Below are positions 20,216 through 27,442 of a stretch of DNA of 64,000 bases, one piece after another. Origin of the DNA: JAJYVT01 sp035534455. Lineage in GTDB: Bacteria > Actinomycetota > Acidimicrobiia > Acidimicrobiales > RAAP-2. The translations under genes were made by a program, and so were the position numbers. Location of the stretch: assembly GCA_035534455.1 (NCBI GenBank), contig DATLRV010000006.1:1-64000 (forward strand), written 5' to 3'. Position 1 is the stretch's first letter, and every line of letters starts with the position of its first letter. The notes under the pieces are model-generated. The model saw only the letters and a program-made list of their open reading frames with translations. It did no database searches and was not told the DNA's origin.

Positions 20216-20952
20216 GACGCAACGCGGCGGAGCTCGACAAGATGCGCCGGGCCGGCAAGGTGGTGGCCGAGATGCACGAGGTCACCCGCGCCGCCGCCAA
20301 GCCCGGCGTGACGACGCGTCAGCTCGACGCCGCGGCGCGCGAGGTGCTCGAGCGCCGCGGGGCCACCTCCAACTTTCTCGGCTACCACGGCTTCCCCGCG
20401 GTGATCTGCACGTCGCCCAACGACATGATCGTCCACGGCATCCCCGGCGAGTACCGCCTGAAGGAGGGCGACATCCTCTCCGTCGACTGCGGGGCGATCG
20501 TGGAGGGCTACCACGGCGACGCCGCCTTCACGATGGCCGTGGGCGAGGTCTCCAAGGTGGCGCGCCGCCTGATCGAGGTCACCGAGCGGAGCCTGTGGGC
20601 CGGCATCGCCGAGCTGCGCAAGGGCCACCGGCTCCACGAGGTGGGCCGTGCCGTCCAGGCGGTCGCGGAAGGGGCGGGCTTCTCCGTGGTGCGCGAGTAC
20701 GTCGGGCACGCGATCGGGACCGCCATGCACGAGCAGCCCCAGGTCCCCAACTACTGGCCTGGGAGCCCGGGACCGACTCTCAAGACCGGGATGGTCTTCG
20801 CGGTCGAGCCGATGGTCAACGTGGGCGGGACGGGGACCCGGATGCTCGACGACGGCTGGAGCGTGGTGACGGCGGACGGTTCGCTGTCCGCCCACTTCGA
20901 GCACACGATCGCGGTCACCGACGACGGCCCGGAGGTCTTCACGGTGCCCTGA
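20212..20952 (+). CDS. map: Methionine aminopeptidase, type I
   Basis: Removes the initiator Met from nascent proteins. 246 residues from GTG 20212 (GTGA overlap with adk). Metal ligands of the pita-bread fold are visible: Asp in ILSVDCGA, Asp in GDAAFTM, His in GHAIG, Glu in VEPM and Glu in HFEHT. HGIPG carries the substrate-binding His. No N-terminal SH3-binding zinc extension. Last gene of the rplC-map transcript; a promoter for infA follows. Confidence 0.96.
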   Translation: MRRNAAELDKMRRAGKVVAEMHEVTRAAAKPGVTTRQLDAAAREVLERRGATSNFLGYHGFPAVICTSPNDMIVHGIPGEYRLKEGDILSVDCGAIVEGYHGDAAFTMAVGEVSKVARRLIEVTERSLWAGIAELRKGHRLHEVGRAVQAVAEGAGFSVVREYVGHAIGTAMHEQPQVPNYWPGSPGPTLKTGMVFAVEPMVNVGGTGTRMLDDGWSVVTADGSLSAHFEHTIAVTDDGPEVFTVP

Positions 20953-21037
20953 GCAGGCGCACGGGGGTCTCGCGAGCCGGCGGCCGGCGTCGCCCCTGCT
21001 CCGGGGCCGTGGCGAGGCCCCGGGTGGCCGAGCCCCG

Positions 21038-21066
21038 CTGGCAATTGGGCGGCGATGCGGTAGACT
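21038..21066 (+). promoter_or_regulatory. Candidate promoter of infA/alpha operon
   Basis: CTGGCA (21038-21043), 17 bases, TAGACT (21061-21066) in the 219-base map-infA gap. Transcription would start near 21073 and give a leader of about 100 bases. Confidence 0.5.
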
Positions 21067-21171
21067 TCTTCACTGCCTCGCCGCCTTCCCGGCTGGTCGG
21101 GGCCATTTCACCACTTGGTGGTCCGGCGTCGCGCCGTCCCGGACCCCGCGGAACGAGTCGAGGAGAGTCAC

Positions 21172-21396
21172 CTGCCGAAGCCGAAAGAAGACGCCATCGT
21201 GCTCGAGGGCACGGTGGTGGAGCCGTTGCCCAACGCGATGTTCCGGGTGGAGCTCGAGAACGGGCACCGGGTGCTGGCCCACAGCTCCGGGAAGATGCGG
21301 ATGCACCGCATCCGCATCCTGCCGGGGGACAAGGTCCAGGTCGAGATCACGCCCTACGACCTGAACCGCGGGCGGATCACCTACCGGTACAAGTAA
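21172..21396 (+). CDS. infA: Translation initiation factor IF-1, probable CTG start
   Basis: IF-1 binds the ribosomal A site during initiation. The family sequence EDAIVLEGTVVEPLPNAMFR to RGRITYRYK is complete. The expected N-terminus M-x-K-x-K-E-D aligns with LPKPKEDA, whose Leu is encoded by CTG at 21172. AGGAG (21161-21165) lies six bases upstream, ideal spacing. No ATG, GTG or TTG lies between that site and the conserved part. The alternatives, GTG 21118 or TTG 21115, would add about 18 residues foreign to the family and ignore the binding site. I call CTG, giving 74 residues. Confidence 0.9.
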   Translation: MPKPKEDAIVLEGTVVEPLPNAMFRVELENGHRVLAHSSGKMRMHRIRILPGDKVQVEITPYDLNRGRITYRYK

Positions 21397-21415
21397 GGCA
21401 GGCGGGAAGGAAGCC

Positions 21416-21529
21416 ATGAAGGTACGACCCAGCGTCAAGGCGATCTGCGAGAAGTGCAAGGTCATCCGCCGGCACGGCCGCGTCGTCGTGATCTGCGACA
21501 ACCCCAGGCACAAGCAGCGTCAGGGCTAG
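21416..21529 (+). CDS. rpmJ: 50S ribosomal protein L36, zinc-binding form
   Basis: 37 residues, too short for many gene finders: MKVRPSVKAICEKCKVIRRH and onwards to the end NPRHKQRQG. The zinc ligands C-x2-C, Cys and His are all present, so this is the C+ form. GGGAAGGAAG precedes the ATG. It lies 19 bases after infA, in the classical position before rpsM. Confidence 0.96.
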   Translation: MKVRPSVKAICEKCKVIRRHGRVVVICDNPRHKQRQG

Positions 21530-21549
21530 GACAGGAGAGAGAGCAGCAT

Positions 21550-21927
21550 ATGGCCCGCATCGCCGGCGTGGACGTCCCTCGCGAAAAGCGCGTGGAGGTG
21601 TCCCTCACCTACATCTACGGGATCGGCCCGACCCGGGCACGCGAGATCCTCGCGCGCACCGGCGTGCACCCGGACACCCGGGTCCGCGACCTGACCGACG
21701 AGGAGGTCGTCCGCCTCCGCAACGACATCGACACGAACCTCGAGGTCGAAGGTGACCTCCGGCGGGACGTCGCCCAGGACATCAAGCGCAAGATGGAGAT
21801 CAACTGCTATCAGGGGATCCGGCACCGTCGCGGCCTGCCGGTCCACGGACAGCGCACCCACACGAACGCCCGCACGCGCAAAGGCCCCAAGAAGACGGTG
21901 GCCGGGAAGAAGAAGGTTCGCAAGTAA
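21550..21927 (+). CDS. rpsM: 30S ribosomal protein S13
   Basis: S13 of the 30S head bridges to L5 and touches P-site tRNA. 125 residues from ATG 21550 (MARIAGVDVPREKRVEVSLT), preceded by GGAGAGAG. The C-terminal RGLPVHGQRTHTNARTRKGP is typical. Its TAA overlaps the ATG of rpsK by one base. Confidence 0.97.
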   Translation: MARIAGVDVPREKRVEVSLTYIYGIGPTRAREILARTGVHPDTRVRDLTDEEVVRLRNDIDTNLEVEGDLRRDVAQDIKRKMEINCYQGIRHRRGLPVHGQRTHTNARTRKGPKKTVAGKKKVRK

Positions 21928-22334
21928 TGCCGAGGCCGACCAAGCAGCAGGGGGCCGTCCGTCGGCCCCGCCGCCGCGAGCGCAAGAACGTGAGCTACGG
22001 CGTCGCCCACATCAAGAGCTCGTTCAACAACACGATCGTGTCGATCGCCGATCCCGAGGGCAACGTCCTGGCCTGGGCGTCCGCCGGCAACGTGGGCTTC
22101 AAGGGCTCGCGCAAGTCGACGCCCTTCGCCGCCCAGCTCGCCGCCGAGGCGTGCGCCCGCAAGGCCATGGAGCACGGGGTGCGCAAGGTGGACGTGCTCG
22201 TCCGCGGCCCGGGCTCGGGGCGGGAGACCGCGATCCGCTCACTCGCCGCGGCCGGCATCGAGGTCGTCGGCATCAAGGACGTGACCCCCATCCCGCACAA
22301 CGGCTGCCGCCCCAAGAAGCGGCGACGGGTCTGA
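21927..22334 (+). CDS. rpsK: 30S ribosomal protein S11
   Basis: S11 forms part of the platform near the Shine-Dalgarno helix. 135 residues. GVAHIKSSFNNTIVSIADPE and the end VTPIPHNGCRPKKRRRV are typical. The start overlaps the rpsM stop (TAATG). Confidence 0.97.
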   Translation: MPRPTKQQGAVRRPRRRERKNVSYGVAHIKSSFNNTIVSIADPEGNVLAWASAGNVGFKGSRKSTPFAAQLAAEACARKAMEHGVRKVDVLVRGPGSGRETAIRSLAAAGIEVVGIKDVTPIPHNGCRPKKRRRV

Positions 22335-22344
22335 GGGGGCGGGA

Positions 22345-22992
22345 ATGGCACGCTACACGGGTCCCGTCTGCCGCCTCTGCCGGCGGGAGCGCACGAAGCT
22401 GTTCTTGAAGGGCGAGCGCTGCTTCTCGCTCAAGTGCCCGGTCTCCGAGGCGGTGACCGACCGGCACAGCCGCGCGTACCCGCCGGGTGAGCACGGCCGC
22501 GACCGGATGCGCCAGGGGTCGGAGTACCTGGCGCAGCTGCGCGAGAAGCAGAAGGCGCGCCGGATCTACGGCATCTTCGAGAAGCAGTTCCGCAACCTGT
22601 ACGAGGAGGCAGACCGCCTCCCGGGCATCACGGGCGAGAACCTGCTGCGGATGCTCGAGATGCGCCTCGACAACGTGGCCTTCCGGGCCGGTTGGGGGGC
22701 GAGCCGCGCGCAGGCGAGGCAATTCGTGCGGCACGGTCACGTGCTGGTGAACGGCCGGCGCGTGACGATTCCGAGCTACCGCGTCCGCAAGGGCGACCGG
22801 GTCTCGCTCAAGGAGCCGTCCAGGCAGATCTTCGTGGTCCGGCGCAACATGGACACCCTCGACCGCCAGCGCCCGCCGTGGCTCGAGGCGTCCGACGGAG
22901 GATTCTCCGTCGAGGTGCTGAACCCCCCTCTGCGGGACCACATCGACGAGCCGGTGCAAGAGCAGTTGATCGTCGAGTACTACTCCAAGTAG
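22345..22992 (+). CDS. rpsD: 30S ribosomal protein S4, zinc-binding form
   Basis: S4 is a primary 16S rRNA binder and, in many bacteria, regulator of the alpha operon. 215 residues. Zinc ligands C9, C12, C26 and C31 are present (CRLC, then ERCFSLKC). The S4 RNA-binding domain runs around LDNVAFRAGWGASRAQARQF. ATG lies ten bases after rpsK behind GAGGGGGCGGG. Confidence 0.96.
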   Translation: MARYTGPVCRLCRRERTKLFLKGERCFSLKCPVSEAVTDRHSRAYPPGEHGRDRMRQGSEYLAQLREKQKARRIYGIFEKQFRNLYEEADRLPGITGENLLRMLEMRLDNVAFRAGWGASRAQARQFVRHGHVLVNGRRVTIPSYRVRKGDRVSLKEPSRQIFVVRRNMDTLDRQRPPWLEASDGGFSVEVLNPPLRDHIDEPVQEQLIVEYYSK

Positions 22993-23033
22993 TCGATTTA
23001 CCTCTCCAAGCAAGCGAGCGAGGAAGCACGCGA

Positions 23034-23969
23034 ATGCTCATCATTCAACGACCCACCGTCGAAGTGCTCGACGAGGGCGGCGACCGCCAGCAGTTCGCCG
23101 TCGGCCCGCTCGAGCCCGGGTTCGGGCACACCCTCGGCAACGCCCTGCGCCGGACGCTCCTGTCGTCCATCCCTGGCGCCGCCGTCACCCAGGTGCGCTT
23201 CGACGAGGCCCTCCACGAGTTCGCCACCCTGACGGGGGTGAAGGAGGACGTGACCGACATCATCTTGAACCTGAAGGACCTCCTCGTCCGGGTGCACGGC
23301 GACGAGCCGGTGACCCTGCGCTTCGACAAGCGCGGCCCGGGGGACGCGGTCGCCGCGGATCTGCAGACGAGCGCCGACGTCGAGATCCTCAATCCGGACC
23401 TGCACATTGCCACGCTGAACGCCAAGGGCCACCTCGCGTTCGACGTCACCGTGGAGCGCGGGCGCGGCTACGTGTCGGCGGACCGGAACAAGAAGTCGTC
23501 GACGATCGGGGTCATCCCCGTGGACTCGATCTTCTCGCCCGTCCGGCGCGTGACGTTCCAGGTGGAGCCCGTGCGGGTCGAGCAGTCCACCGACTACGAC
23601 CGCCTCGTGCTCGACGTGGAGACGGACGGCTCGATCACCCCCCGAGAGGCGCTCGCGTCCGCCGGGGACACCCTGCGGACCCTCGTCGGCCTCGTCGCCG
23701 ACCTCGAAGAAGCCCCGCAGGGACTCGAGCTGGGCGAGACGGGGACCGTGTCGAGCGGGTCCCCCGACCTCGACCTCCGCATCGAGGAGTTGGACCTCTC
23801 CGAGCGGCCGCGCAACTGCCTCAAGCGCGCCCAGGTCAACACGATCGGAGAGCTCGTCCAGCGGACCGAGGAGGAGCTCCTCGCCATCACGAACTTCGGC
23901 CAGAAGTCCCTCGACGAAGTGATCCAGCGCCTCGACGAGCGCGGGCTGTCGTTGCGGAGCAAGGACTGA
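23034..23969 (+). CDS. rpoA: RNA polymerase subunit alpha
   Basis: Alpha subunit, 311 residues. The N-terminal assembly domain has PLEPGFGHTLGNALRRTLLS and the C-terminal domain that binds UP elements and activators has RAQVNTIGELVQRTEEELLA. ATG 23034 gives MLIIQRPTVEVLDEGG and has GAGGAAG upstream; the longer open frame is a shadow of rpsD. Four bases before rplQ. Confidence 0.97.
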   Translation: MLIIQRPTVEVLDEGGDRQQFAVGPLEPGFGHTLGNALRRTLLSSIPGAAVTQVRFDEALHEFATLTGVKEDVTDIILNLKDLLVRVHGDEPVTLRFDKRGPGDAVAADLQTSADVEILNPDLHIATLNAKGHLAFDVTVERGRGYVSADRNKKSSTIGVIPVDSIFSPVRRVTFQVEPVRVEQSTDYDRLVLDVETDGSITPREALASAGDTLRTLVGLVADLEEAPQGLELGETGTVSSGSPDLDLRIEELDLSERPRNCLKRAQVNTIGELVQRTEEELLAITNFGQKSLDEVIQRLDERGLSLRSKD

Positions 23970-23973
23970 CGCG

Positions 23974-24327
23974 ATGCAAGGGACGCCGAAACGCGGCCGC
24001 CGGATGGGCGGTGACGCGGCACACCAGAAGGCGATGCTCGGGAACCTCGTCGCGTCGCTGATCGCCGCAGAGTCGCTCGTGACCACCGAGACCAAGGCGA
24101 AGATGCTGCGGCCGGTCGCGGAGAAGTGCATCACCGCCGCCCGAAAAGGGGGCGTGCACCAGCACCGGCAGGTCGTCGCGCTCATCCGCGACCGGGACAT
24201 GGCCCACAAGCTCTTCCACGAGATCGCGCCCCGCTACGCGGAACGCCCGGGTGGCTACACGAGGATCCTGAAGCTGGGTCCGCGCCCCGGCGACAACGCG
24301 CCGATGGCGCGCATCGAGCTCGTCTGA
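23974..24327 (+). CDS. rplQ: 50S ribosomal protein L17
   Basis: L17 lies near the tunnel exit. 117 residues, normal length. MQGTPKRGRRMGGDAAHQKA and RYAERPGGYTRILKLGPRPG are typical. The stop TGA (24325-24327) is part of a CTGA overlap with the next gene, truA. Confidence 0.97.
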   Translation: MQGTPKRGRRMGGDAAHQKAMLGNLVASLIAAESLVTTETKAKMLRPVAEKCITAARKGGVHQHRQVVALIRDRDMAHKLFHEIAPRYAERPGGYTRILKLGPRPGDNAPMARIELV

Positions 24328-25133
24328 GCGCCACTCGACGCTGGCGGCTCCTGCTCGCCTACGACGGGAGCGGGTTCCGGGGCTTCGCGGCCCAGGCTGG
24401 GGTGCCCACGGTCGCCGGCGAGCTCGCGGTGGCGATCGCCCGTACGGCGCGACTGGCGGGACCGCCCCCCATCGTCTGCGCGGGCCGCACCGACGCCGGG
24501 GTCCACGCGACGGGCCAGGTGGCGCACGTCGACCTCCCCGTCGCGTTCGACGGTGACCTCGTGCGGTCGGTGAACCGGCAGCTGGCACCCAGCGTCGTCG
24601 TGCGCGAGGCCGCGCCGGTGGACGACGGCTTCGACGCCCGGCGCGCCGCGACCTCGCGCCGCTACCGGTACCTCGTCTGGAACGCGCCGGTGCCCGACCC
24701 GCTCCTCGCGCCGCTCGCGTGGCACGTGCCGGAGCCCCTCGAGGTGAAGGCCATGGCCGCGGCGGCGGACCCGCTGTTGGGGGAGCACGACTTCCGCGCG
24801 TTTTGCAGGCGACCACCGGGCAGGTCGGCGGCCGAGCCCATCGTCCGCAGGGTCACCGCCGCCGCTTGGCGCACCGTCCGGGCGACACCGGTGTCCGAGG
24901 CGGAAGGGACCCTCCTGCGGTTCGACGTGGTCGCCGGCTCCTTCTGCCACCAGATGGTCCGTTCGGTCGTCGCGGTCCTCGTCGACGCCGGGCGCGGCCG
25001 GGCCACCGCCGCCACGGTCATGGAGCTGCTCTCGGCCGGCTCACGGGCCGGCTCGCCCCAGCCCGCGCCCGCCCACGGCCTGTGCCTCGTCGAGGTCGGC
25101 TACGGGGGTGCCCCGACCGGCCGTCCCGGGTAG
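24324..25133 (+). CDS. truA: tRNA pseudouridine(38-40) synthase, probable CTG start
   Basis: TruA makes pseudouridine at positions 38-40 of the anticodon arm. The catalytic Asp lies in CAGRTDAGVHATGQV. Family motifs LLAYDGSGFRGFAAQ (N-terminus) and FCHQMVRSVVAVLV (C-terminus) are complete. The only start fitting the N-terminus is CTG 24324, sharing bases with the rplQ stop (CTGA), which gives LSATRRWRLLLAYDG and 269 residues. The next ATG/GTG/TTG downstream would delete the YDGSGF motif, and the nearest upstream one lies about 200 bases inside rplQ. Translation is probably coupled to rplQ. Confidence 0.88.
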   Translation: MSATRRWRLLLAYDGSGFRGFAAQAGVPTVAGELAVAIARTARLAGPPPIVCAGRTDAGVHATGQVAHVDLPVAFDGDLVRSVNRQLAPSVVVREAAPVDDGFDARRAATSRRYRYLVWNAPVPDPLLAPLAWHVPEPLEVKAMAAAADPLLGEHDFRAFCRRPPGRSAAEPIVRRVTAAAWRTVRATPVSEAEGTLLRFDVVAGSFCHQMVRSVVAVLVDAGRGRATAATVMELLSAGSRAGSPQPAPAHGLCLVEVGYGGAPTGRPG

Positions 25134-25136
25134 GAT
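25131..25136 (+). promoter_or_regulatory. Weak candidate -10 box TAGGAT at truA stop
   Basis: TAGGAT starts with the truA stop codon TAG. A poor -35 (GTGCCC, 25108-25113) lies 17 bases upstream. It may be a second promoter for rplM; the box at 25210 is better. Confidence 0.25.
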
Positions 25137-25185
25137 GGCGCCCACGCCGAGCTACCGGCGGGGACCCGGCGCCGCCCGGGGCGGC

Positions 25186-25215
25186 TTGCCCCTGCTCCCG
25201 GCCTCCCGTTAGGCT
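25186..25215 (+). promoter_or_regulatory. Candidate promoter of rplM-rpsI
   Basis: TTGCCC (25186-25191), 18 bases, TAGGCT (25210-25215) in the 118-base truA-rplM gap. The predicted start near 25222 leaves about 30 bases to the TTG of rplM, enough for its GAGGA ribosome binding site. Confidence 0.5.
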
Positions 25216-25251
25216 GCCTTGCCGTCTCAACGACTTCTTCGAGGAACCCTC

Positions 25252-25701
25252 TTGCGTACCTACACCCCCAAAGCGGGCGAGATCGAGCGTGCCTGGCACC
25301 TCGTCGACGCCGACGGTCTCGTCCTCGGCCGGCTCTCGACCGAGGTCGCCCGCCTCCTCCGAGGCAAGCACCGCCCGATCTTCGCCCCCCACGTGGACAC
25401 CGGCGACCACGTCGTCGTCGTGAACGCGGCCAAGGTCGTCCTCACGGCGGGCAAGGCCGGCGACAAGTTCGCCTACCGCCACAGTGGCTACCCCGGCGGC
25501 TTGAAAAAGACGAGCTACGCGGAGCTCCTCGACAAGAGCCCCGACGAGCTCGTGCGCCGCGCCGTGCGGGGCATGCTCCCCAAGGGGACGCTGGGCCGCC
25601 AGCAGCTCGCCAAGCTGAAGGTCTACGCCGGTCCCGAGCACCCGCACGAGGCCCAGTCGCCCCAGCCCCTCGAGCTCGCGTCCGCGCGGCGGGCAGGCTG
25701 A
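25252..25701 (+). CDS. rplM: 50S ribosomal protein L13
   Basis: L13 is an early 50S assembly protein. 149 residues from a TTG at 25252, giving LRTYTPKAGEIERAWHLVDA, which matches the family N-terminus. GAGGA is six bases upstream. An ORF start at 25219 would add 11 unrelated residues. HVDTGDHVVVVNAAKVVLTA and RRAVRGMLPKGTLGR are conserved. Paired with rpsI as in nearly all bacteria. Confidence 0.96.
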   Translation: MRTYTPKAGEIERAWHLVDADGLVLGRLSTEVARLLRGKHRPIFAPHVDTGDHVVVVNAAKVVLTAGKAGDKFAYRHSGYPGGLKKTSYAELLDKSPDELVRRAVRGMLPKGTLGRQQLAKLKVYAGPEHPHEAQSPQPLELASARRAG

Positions 25702-25703
25702 GC

Positions 25704-26096
25704 GTGCCCGCACCGCTCTCGCAGACGACCGGCCGCCGCAAGGAGGCGGTGGCCCGCGTCCGGTTCCGCCCGGGCCAGGGCACCATCACGATCAACCGGC
25801 GCACCTTCGAGGACTACTTCCCCTCCGCCACCCACCGGATGCTCGCCTCCGAGCCCCTCCGGGTGACCAGCCTCGCCGAGGCCTACGACATCGACGCCAC
25901 GATCGACGGCGGCGGCATGTCGGGCCAGGCCGGAGCCCTCCGGCTCGGCATCGCCCGCGCGCTGTGCGCCCTCGACCCCGAGCTGCGGACCGCGCTCAAG
26001 CGCGCCGGGCTCCTCACCCGCGACGCCCGGGAGAAGGAGTCCAAGAAGTACGGCCTGAAGAAGGCCCGCAAAGCGCCCCAGTACTCCAAGCGGTAG
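25704..26096 (+). CDS. rpsI: 30S ribosomal protein S9
   Basis: S9, whose C-terminal tail touches P-site tRNA. 130 residues from GTG 25704, two bases after rplM. TTGRRKEAVARVRFRPGQGT and the tail KKARKAPQYSKR, with the terminal Lys-Arg that contacts the tRNA, are intact. Confidence 0.97.
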   Translation: MPAPLSQTTGRRKEAVARVRFRPGQGTITINRRTFEDYFPSATHRMLASEPLRVTSLAEAYDIDATIDGGGMSGQAGALRLGIARALCALDPELRTALKRAGLLTRDAREKESKKYGLKKARKAPQYSKR

Positions 26097-26100
26097 CGCG

Positions 26101-27432
26101 TTGCCCCGTCCGGGCTTCGGGACCGACGGCGTACGCGGCGTCGCCAACTCGGAGCTCACCGCCGAGCTCGCCGTCGCCCTCGGTCGCGCCGCCGCCACGG
26201 TGCTCGGGGCGAGGGCCTTCGTGGTCGGGCGCGACACGCGCCAGTCCGGCACGATGCTCCAGGCCGCCCTGTCGGCGGGGATGGCCTCGGGTGGCGCGGA
26301 CGTCGTCGACCTCGGCGTGCTGCCCACCGCAGGGGTCGCGTTCGTCGGCGAGCGCCGGGGCGTCCCGGCGGCGATGGTGTCGGCCTCGCACAACCCCTAC
26401 CGCGACAACGGCATCAAGTTCTTCGACGCGGCGGGGGTCAAGCTCACCCCGGACGTCGAGGCGCAGATCGAGGACGAGCTCGACCTGGCACCCGGCGACC
26501 GGGGTATGCCGGCCCGCGTCGGCACGCTCGGTGCCGACCCCGGTGCGGTCGGCGAGTACCGCCGCCACCTCGTCGAATCGCTCGAGGGGCGCAGGCTGGA
26601 CGGCCTGCACGTCGTGGTGGACTGCGCGAACGGGGCCGCGTCGCAGATCGCGCCCGAGGTGCTCGGCTCGCTCGGTGCGTCGGTCGAGGCGCTCTGCACC
26701 GATCCGGACGGCACCAACATCAACGACGCGTGCGGGTCCACCGACCCCGGCCGTCTGGCCGACGTGGTCGTCCAGCGCGGCGCCGATCTCGGGCTCGCCC
26801 TCGACGGGGACGCCGACCGCCTGGTGGCCGTCGACCACACCGGCGCGGTCTGCGACGGCGACGTGCTCCTGGCGATCTTCGCGATCGACCTCGAGTCCCG
26901 CGGCCTCCTCGCCGGCGACGCGGTGGTGGTGACCGTCATGACGAACCTCGGCTTCCGCCTCGCCATGGCCGAGCGCGGCATCTCGGTGCACGAGACGCCC
27001 GTGGGGGACCGGCACGTGCTCGCGGCGCTCGACGACGCAGGGCTCGCGCTCGGCGGCGAGCAGTCCGGGCACATCGTCTTCAGGGCGCGGGCGTCGACCG
27101 GCGACGGGGTGCTCACCGGTCTTTTGCTTGCCGACGCCGTGGTGCGCGCGGGGCGGCCCTTGGCGGCGCTCGCCGACGGGCTCGTCGAGCGCGTCCCGCA
27201 GGTCCTCCTGAACGTCGAGGTCCCCGATCCCGGCCGGCTCGCCGCGGCCGACGGCGTCTGGAAGGCCGTCGCGGAGGTCGAGGCCGAGCTCGGAGCGAGC
27301 GGGCGGGTGCTCCTTCGGGCGAGCGGGACCGAGCCTCTCGTCCGTGTGATGGTCGAGGCGCGGACGCAGGAGGCGGCCGCGGGCGCCGCGGGGCGGCTCT
27401 CGGAGGTCGTCCAGGCCATCTTGGGCGGTTAG
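26101..27432 (+). CDS. glmM: Phosphoglucosamine mutase
   Basis: Converts glucosamine-6-phosphate to glucosamine-1-phosphate for UDP-GlcNAc. 443 residues. The N-terminus PGFGTDGVRGVAN, the phosphoserine loop SASHNP (94-99, active Ser96), the metal loop DGDADR (235-240) and the phosphate-binding RASGTEPLVRVM near the end are all present. TTG 26101, four bases after rpsI, gives the expected short N-terminus. Its TAG stop forms the first half of the -10 box of glmS. Confidence 0.96.
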   Translation: MPRPGFGTDGVRGVANSELTAELAVALGRAAATVLGARAFVVGRDTRQSGTMLQAALSAGMASGGADVVDLGVLPTAGVAFVGERRGVPAAMVSASHNPYRDNGIKFFDAAGVKLTPDVEAQIEDELDLAPGDRGMPARVGTLGADPGAVGEYRRHLVESLEGRRLDGLHVVVDCANGAASQIAPEVLGSLGASVEALCTDPDGTNINDACGSTDPGRLADVVVQRGADLGLALDGDADRLVAVDHTGAVCDGDVLLAIFAIDLESRGLLAGDAVVVTVMTNLGFRLAMAERGISVHETPVGDRHVLAALDDAGLALGGEQSGHIVFRARASTGDGVLTGLLLADAVVRAGRPLAALADGLVERVPQVLLNVEVPDPGRLAAADGVWKAVAEVEAELGASGRVLLRASGTEPLVRVMVEARTQEAAAGAAGRLSEVVQAILGG

Positions 27433-27435
27433 CCT
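27430..27435 (+). promoter_or_regulatory. -10 box TAGCCT, leaderless geometry, for glmS
   Basis: TAGCCT begins with the glmM stop codon and ends seven bases before the ATG of glmS, so the transcript would start at or next to that ATG. No good -35 is seen. Confidence 0.45.
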
Positions 27436-27442
27436 CGGCGTC

